From assembly GCF_022802975.1 (NCBI RefSeq), contig NZ_JAFEVZ010000015.1:1-64000 (forward strand): DNA of 64,000 nucleotides, given 5' to 3'. The position numbers and the translations under genes are program-made. This document shows, in pieces, positions 60,533-64,000 of this stretch. The notes beneath the pieces were generated by a model that saw only the letters and a list, made by a program, of their open reading frames with translations, searched no databases and was not told the DNA's origin. The stretch is from Flavobacterium pectinovorum (lineage in GTDB: Bacteria; Bacteroidota; Bacteroidia; Flavobacteriales; Flavobacteriaceae). How positions within the stretch are numbered: the stretch's first letter is position 1; each line of letters opens with the position of its first letter.

Positions 60533-63208
60533 TTAATCTGCTATATTAGGATTTAACCATTTCATTGCGTAATCGAGCGGTACATTTCGGCGTTTGGCGT
60601 AGTCTGTTACCTGATCTTCTTTTATTTTTCCTAGTCCGAAATATTTACTTTTCGGGTTTCCAAAATAGTATCCTGAAACCGAAGAAGCCGGCCACATCGC
60701 CATGCTTTCTGTTAAGGTTACTCCAATCTGTTTTTCAACATCTAAAAGTTTCCAGATCGTTGGTTTCTCCAAATGATCCGGACAAGCTGGATAACCTGGC
60801 GCAGGACGGATTCCTTTGTAACTTTCTTTAATCAATTCTTCGTTGGTTAAAGATTCTTCCGAATCATAACCCCAGAAATCTTTACGCACTCTCTCATGAA
60901 GATATTCGGCGAAAGCCTCTGCAAAACGATCCGCAAGTGCTTTAACCATAATCGAATTATAATCGTCTAAATTCTTCTCGTATTCTGCAGCCCATTCGTC
61001 TACCCCAAAACCGGTTGTTACACAGAAAGCGCCCATATAATCCTCAATACCGCTTTCTTTTGGCGCAATAAAATCGGCTAAAGCAATATTTGGAGCGCCT
61101 TTTGTTTTTTGACCCTGCACACGTAAAGTCAAAAACTTCTCTAATACTTTTCCGTTTTCATCACGTAATTCGATATCGTCGTCATCCACCTGATTACAAG
61201 GAAAAATTCCGAAAATACCTTTTGCTTTTAGTTTTTTCTCCTCCAAAATTACTTTCAGCATCGCCTGAGCATCTGCAAAAACAGAAGTCGCTTGTTCACC
61301 CACAACCTCATCCGTTAAAATCGCCGGATATTTTCCGTGCAATTCCCAAGTTTGAAAAAACGGTGTCCAGTCGATATACGGAACCAAAACGTCCAATTCT
61401 ACTTCGACAATTTGTGCGCCAATTTTTTTAGGTTTGGTCGGAGTATATTCGCTCCAATCCAATTGTAATTTATTTTTACGGGCCTCTTCAATCGTCAGGA
61501 AGTTTTTATCTCTGGAACGATTTAAGAACGTTTCTCTAAAAGCATCATATTCTGCACGAATATCTGCTGCATATATTTTTCGGTTATGATCTAACAGATT
61601 TCCGGCAACCGTTACGGCTCTCGAAGCATCGTTTACGTGAATGACGGTTTCTCTGTACTGAGGCGCAATTTTCACGGCTGTATGCGCGCGTGAAGTTGTT
61701 GCTCCCCCAATCATAATCGGGATTTTAATGTTTTGTTTGTCTAGTTCTTTAGCCAAATAAACCATTTCGTCAAGCGAAGGTGTGATCAGTCCGCTTAAGC
61801 CGATAATGTCTACTTCGTGTTCGATAGCTGCTGCGATGATTTTTTCGGGAGGAACCATTACACCCAAATCTACAATCTCATAATTATTACAAGCCAAAAC
61901 TACCGAAACGATGTTTTTTCCAATATCGTGAACGTCGCCTTTTACAGTTGCCATCAGGATTTTTCCGTTTCCTTGTTTATCTCCGGCTTGTTTGCTCGCT
62001 TCGATAAACGGCAATAAATACGCCACCGCTTTTTTCATTACACGAGCCGATTTTACAACCTGAGGCAGGAACATTTTTCCGCTTCCGAATAAATCCCCAA
62101 CCACATTCATTCCTGTCATCAAATTGATTTCGATAACTTCAATAGGTTTTGTTGCAGCCAAACGCGCTTCTTCTACGTCTTCTTCGATAAAAGCGTCAAT
62201 TCCTTTTACCAACGAATGCGTAATACGTTCCTGAACGGTTCCAAAACGCCATTCCTGAACCGCTTTTTCATCGCTTTTTACTTCTCCTTTTACATTTTCA
62301 GCAAAATCCAAAAGTCGTTCTGTAGCATCGTCGCGTCTGTTTAATATTACGTCTTCAACGTGTTCTAATAAGTCTTTCGGAATATCATCGTAAATCGTCA
62401 ACATCTCCGGGTTTACGATCCCCATCGTCATTCCGTCCTTAATTGCATGGTATAAAAACACCGAGTGCATCGCTTCACGAACCGTATCATTTCCTCTAAA
62501 TGAGAATGAAACGTTACTTACACCACCACTGATATGTGCATGGGGCAAGTTTTCACGAACCCATTTTGTTCCTCTAAAAAAGTCAATGGCATTCAGGCGG
62601 TGTTCCTCCATTCCTGTTGCCACCGGAAAAATGTTCAAATCGAAAATAATATCCTGTGGAGGAAAACCAACTTTGTTGACCAAAATATCATACGAACGCT
62701 GGCAAATTTCCACACGACGCTCGTAATTATCCGCCTGACCTACTTCGTCAAAAGCCATAATAATGGCCGCAGCTCCGTAGCGTTTGATTAATTTAGCGTG
62801 ATGAATAAAAGCTTCTTCCCCTTCTTTTAACGAAATCGAGTTGACAACACTTTTTCCTTGTACTACTTTCAGACCTGCTTCGATAATTTCCCATTTTGAA
62901 CTGTCGATCATAATCGGCACTCTCGAAATGTCGGGTTCTGCAGCAATCAAATTCAGGAATTTTGTCATTGCCTGAACACCATCAAGCATTCCTTCATCCA
63001 TATTAATATCGATGATCTGTGCTCCTCCTTCTACTTGTTGTCTTGCAATATCAAGCGCCTCGTCATATTTCTCTTCCTTGATTAAGCGAAGGAATTTTCT
63101 CGAACCTGTTACATTTGTACGTTCTCCGATGTTTACAAAAACACTTTCCGGCGTAATAATCAAAGGTTCTAATCCTGCTAATAAAAGGTCTCTTCTTTTT
63201 TCTGTCAT
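60533..63208 (-). CDS. metH: B12-dependent methionine synthase, pterin/cobalamin/activation part
   Basis: This 891-residue protein holds three of MetH's four modules: the methyl-THF (pterin) binding barrel at the N-terminus (FVNIGERTNVTGS...IDINMDEGMLDG), the cobalamin domain with the cobalt ligand H427 in GDVHDIGKN, and the SAM-binding activation domain (RPAPGYPACPDH; SVSGYYFGNPKSKYFGLGKI). The homocysteine-binding barrel that opens E. coli MetH (1227 residues) is missing. In Bacteroidota MetH is often split, with that barrel encoded separately. Here it is not directly upstream, where repeats and a broken nuclease gene are found. Confidence 0.95.
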   Translation of the reverse strand: MTEKRRDLLLAGLEPLIITPESVFVNIGERTNVTGSRKFLRLIKEEKYDEALDIARQQVEGGAQIIDINMDEGMLDGVQAMTKFLNLIAAEPDISRVPIMIDSSKWEIIEAGLKVVQGKSVVNSISLKEGEEAFIHHAKLIKRYGAAAIIMAFDEVGQADNYERRVEICQRSYDILVNKVGFPPQDIIFDLNIFPVATGMEEHRLNAIDFFRGTKWVRENLPHAHISGGVSNVSFSFRGNDTVREAMHSVFLYHAIKDGMTMGIVNPEMLTIYDDIPKDLLEHVEDVILNRRDDATERLLDFAENVKGEVKSDEKAVQEWRFGTVQERITHSLVKGIDAFIEEDVEEARLAATKPIEVIEINLMTGMNVVGDLFGSGKMFLPQVVKSARVMKKAVAYLLPFIEASKQAGDKQGNGKILMATVKGDVHDIGKNIVSVVLACNNYEIVDLGVMVPPEKIIAAAIEHEVDIIGLSGLITPSLDEMVYLAKELDKQNIKIPIMIGGATTSRAHTAVKIAPQYRETVIHVNDASRAVTVAGNLLDHNRKIYAADIRAEYDAFRETFLNRSRDKNFLTIEEARKNKLQLDWSEYTPTKPKKIGAQIVEVELDVLVPYIDWTPFFQTWELHGKYPAILTDEVVGEQATSVFADAQAMLKVILEEKKLKAKGIFGIFPCNQVDDDDIELRDENGKVLEKFLTLRVQGQKTKGAPNIALADFIAPKESGIEDYMGAFCVTTGFGVDEWAAEYEKNLDDYNSIMVKALADRFAEAFAEYLHERVRKDFWGYDSEESLTNEELIKESYKGIRPAPGYPACPDHLEKPTIWKLLDVEKQIGVTLTESMAMWPASSVSGYYFGNPKSKYFGLGKIKEDQVTDYAKRRNVPLDYAMKWLNPNIAD

Positions 63209-63226
63209 TTTCTTTTTAAGTTTCTA

Positions 63227-63244
63227 CCCCGATAGCTATCGGGG
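63227..63244. repeat. Perfect 18-bp palindrome in the metH leader
   Basis: CCCCGATAGCTATCGGGG is fully self-complementary and lies 19-36 nt upstream of the metH start codon. It could act as an RNA hairpin or protein site. The same CCCCGAT word opens the element at 13327. Confidence 0.75.
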
Positions 63245-63327
63245 CTAAGATGCTTAGATTCTGAGTTTTTTATTCTATTTTTTTCCTGCAAGGTTTGAAA
63301 CTTGTAGGTATTTATGTTTATTATTTT

Positions 63328-63426
63328 GGGCGTGTCCCAAGGGCCGGGCTATGCGTTACAAGTCCTCGACCAATTTCGTTATCACTACATTGGTCTGTGG
63401 GCTTTTCACTTCTATCCCTCACGCAA
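63328..63426 (+). repeat. Structured dispersed intergenic element, copy C
   Basis: GGGCGTGTCCCAAGGGCCGGGC leads to a composite stem (63360-63365 with 63399-63404, and GACCAAT 63368-63374 with ATTGGTC 63389-63395), then CTTTTCACTTCTATCCCTCACGC. It shares the 14-mer TTTTCACTTCTATC with copy B. The outer flanks (GGGCGTG...CCCTCACGC) differ from copies A and B, so it may be a sister class. Confidence 0.55.
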
Positions 63427-63472
63427 TCTCGGTTTCATAATAAATTTATGTTTTCCCTAGACTTATTCTTTC

Positions 63473-64000
63473 TTATTCTAACAATTTATCCAATTGATTT
63501 TGAAGCGTTTTTTTATCCGGCAGATACAATTGATATTTACTCAACAAAACTTTATTTGTAATGCTATCTGTTGCATATTCAACCAAAATATGATTTTTAT
63601 GAGCTCCTAAAACAATTCCAATCGGTTCATTATCTCCTTCTGTTGCTTCTTCCTTTTTGAAATAATTCAGATACAAATTCATCTGACCAATATCCTGATG
63701 ATCAATTTCGCCTCTTTTCAAATCAACCAAAACGAAACATTTTAATATTCGGTGGTAAAAAAGCAAATCCTTTGCCCATTTCCATGATGAATTGCTATAA
63801 ATTCGAAATAATTTTCTCCTCCAATTCATTTTCAAAATATTGATATTGCTCCGGAATATTCAAAAAATCCAATACAAAAGGATCTTTAATCAAATCTTCT
63901 GGATTCTCTACAATATGTCCTTCTTTGGCTAATTTTAAAACGCCTTCTTTGTCTTTACTCAAAGCCAGTCTTTCGAACAAAGAACTTTTCATTTGACGTT
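63473..64000 (-). pseudogene. Broken YhcG/DUF1016-type PD-(D/E)XK nuclease gene (5' end outside window)
   Basis: The right part reads RQMKSSLFERLALSKDKEGVLKL...DPFVLDFLNIPEQYQYFENELEEKI and then stops at 63795. A second frame carries the catalytic core and C-terminus: LLFYHRILKCFVLVDLKRGEIDHQDIGQMNLYLNYF to SKYQLYLPDKKTLQNQL, ending at 63473. Between them about 25 residues normally present (helix plus the first strand with the catalytic aspartate, FxxxIDLLFYHR) are missing or shifted. The gene continues left of its own start beyond base 64000. YhcG-type proteins are nucleases found near restriction-modification loci. As it stands it is inactive. Confidence 0.8.

Noticed and set aside
61090..61431. 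113-codon plus-strand frame opposite metH
   Set aside because: Antisense shadow of the activation-domain region; no start context or motif.
63209..63472. SAM or cobalamin riboswitch upstream of metH
   Set aside because: I looked for a B12-box or SAM-type core on the minus strand; only a palindrome and a repeat element are visible.
1..64000. CRISPR array, tRNA or rRNA genes
   Set aside because: No regularly spaced direct repeats, no cloverleaf with TTCAA/TTCGA arm plus CCA-adjacent acceptor, and no conserved rRNA segments were seen; a tRNAscan or Infernal run would be decisive.

Overview
The window is a chromosomal stretch of a Flavobacterium-like member of the Bacteroidota, in the F. johnsoniae type of gene order. 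The DNA is A+T-rich. Genes lack Shine-Dalgarno leaders and have A-rich leaders instead, and many carry the Bacteroidota -7 promoter box TAnnTTTG just upstream. Marker genes of gliding motility and type IX secretion (gldJ, porU, porV, gldD, gldE, gldA) are all present. I see no rRNA, tRNA, CRISPR array, insertion sequence or prophage.

Layout. 1-1400: relic of an SMR efflux gene, a GNAT acetyltransferase and an AlkB-type dioxygenase. 1397-9778: murF and gldJ on the minus strand, divergent from porU-porV on the plus strand (T9SS sortase and its outer-membrane shuttle). 9854-13134: cytidine deaminase, then pyruvate dehydrogenase E1-alpha and a two-lipoyl E2. 13135-13729: a debris zone with a structured repeat and an AraC relic. 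13726-21110: glycosyltransferase, miaE, a large AsmA-like protein, an AraC regulator and a frameshifted serine hydrolase. 21211-25594: rpmA-rplU (minus) divergent from a pair of M16 peptidases, one with and one without the zinc motif. 25805-33632: EamA transporter, HMA lipoprotein, VOC protein, the mutY-ssb-gldE-gldD cluster, hup, a 30-residue very basic protein and RNase G. 34005-42164: pbpC with a large alpha-2-macroglobulin lipoprotein. 42348-53114: tadA, TonB-like lipoprotein, dxs, DUF3078 protein, dgt, RDD protein, NHL-repeat lipoprotein, a metE relic, two tandem outer-membrane barrels and gldA. 53395-58552: TonB-dependent siderophore receptor, esterase and PLP decarboxylase. 58640-64000: methyltransferase, metF, metH lacking its homocysteine-binding domain, and a broken YhcG-type nuclease gene.

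The genes are mainly core housekeeping plus the envelope and secretion machinery: cell-wall synthesis (MurF, PbpC), envelope defence (A2M), protein export (PorU, PorV, GldJ, GldD, GldE, GldA), one-carbon metabolism (MetF, MetH), isoprenoids (Dxs) and central carbon (PDH). The accessory signal lies between genes: five gene relics or broken genes, several palindromic repeats, and three copies of a related hairpin element.

The strongest novelty candidate is a pair of Fur-box-like 6-6-1-6 hexamer arrays at 53339-53357 and 56975-56993. Both sit the same 5 nt upstream of a TAnnTTTG box. The first drives the siderophore receptor. The second has no protein gene downstream but runs into an intrinsic terminator about 110 nt later, which suggests an iron-responsive small RNA.
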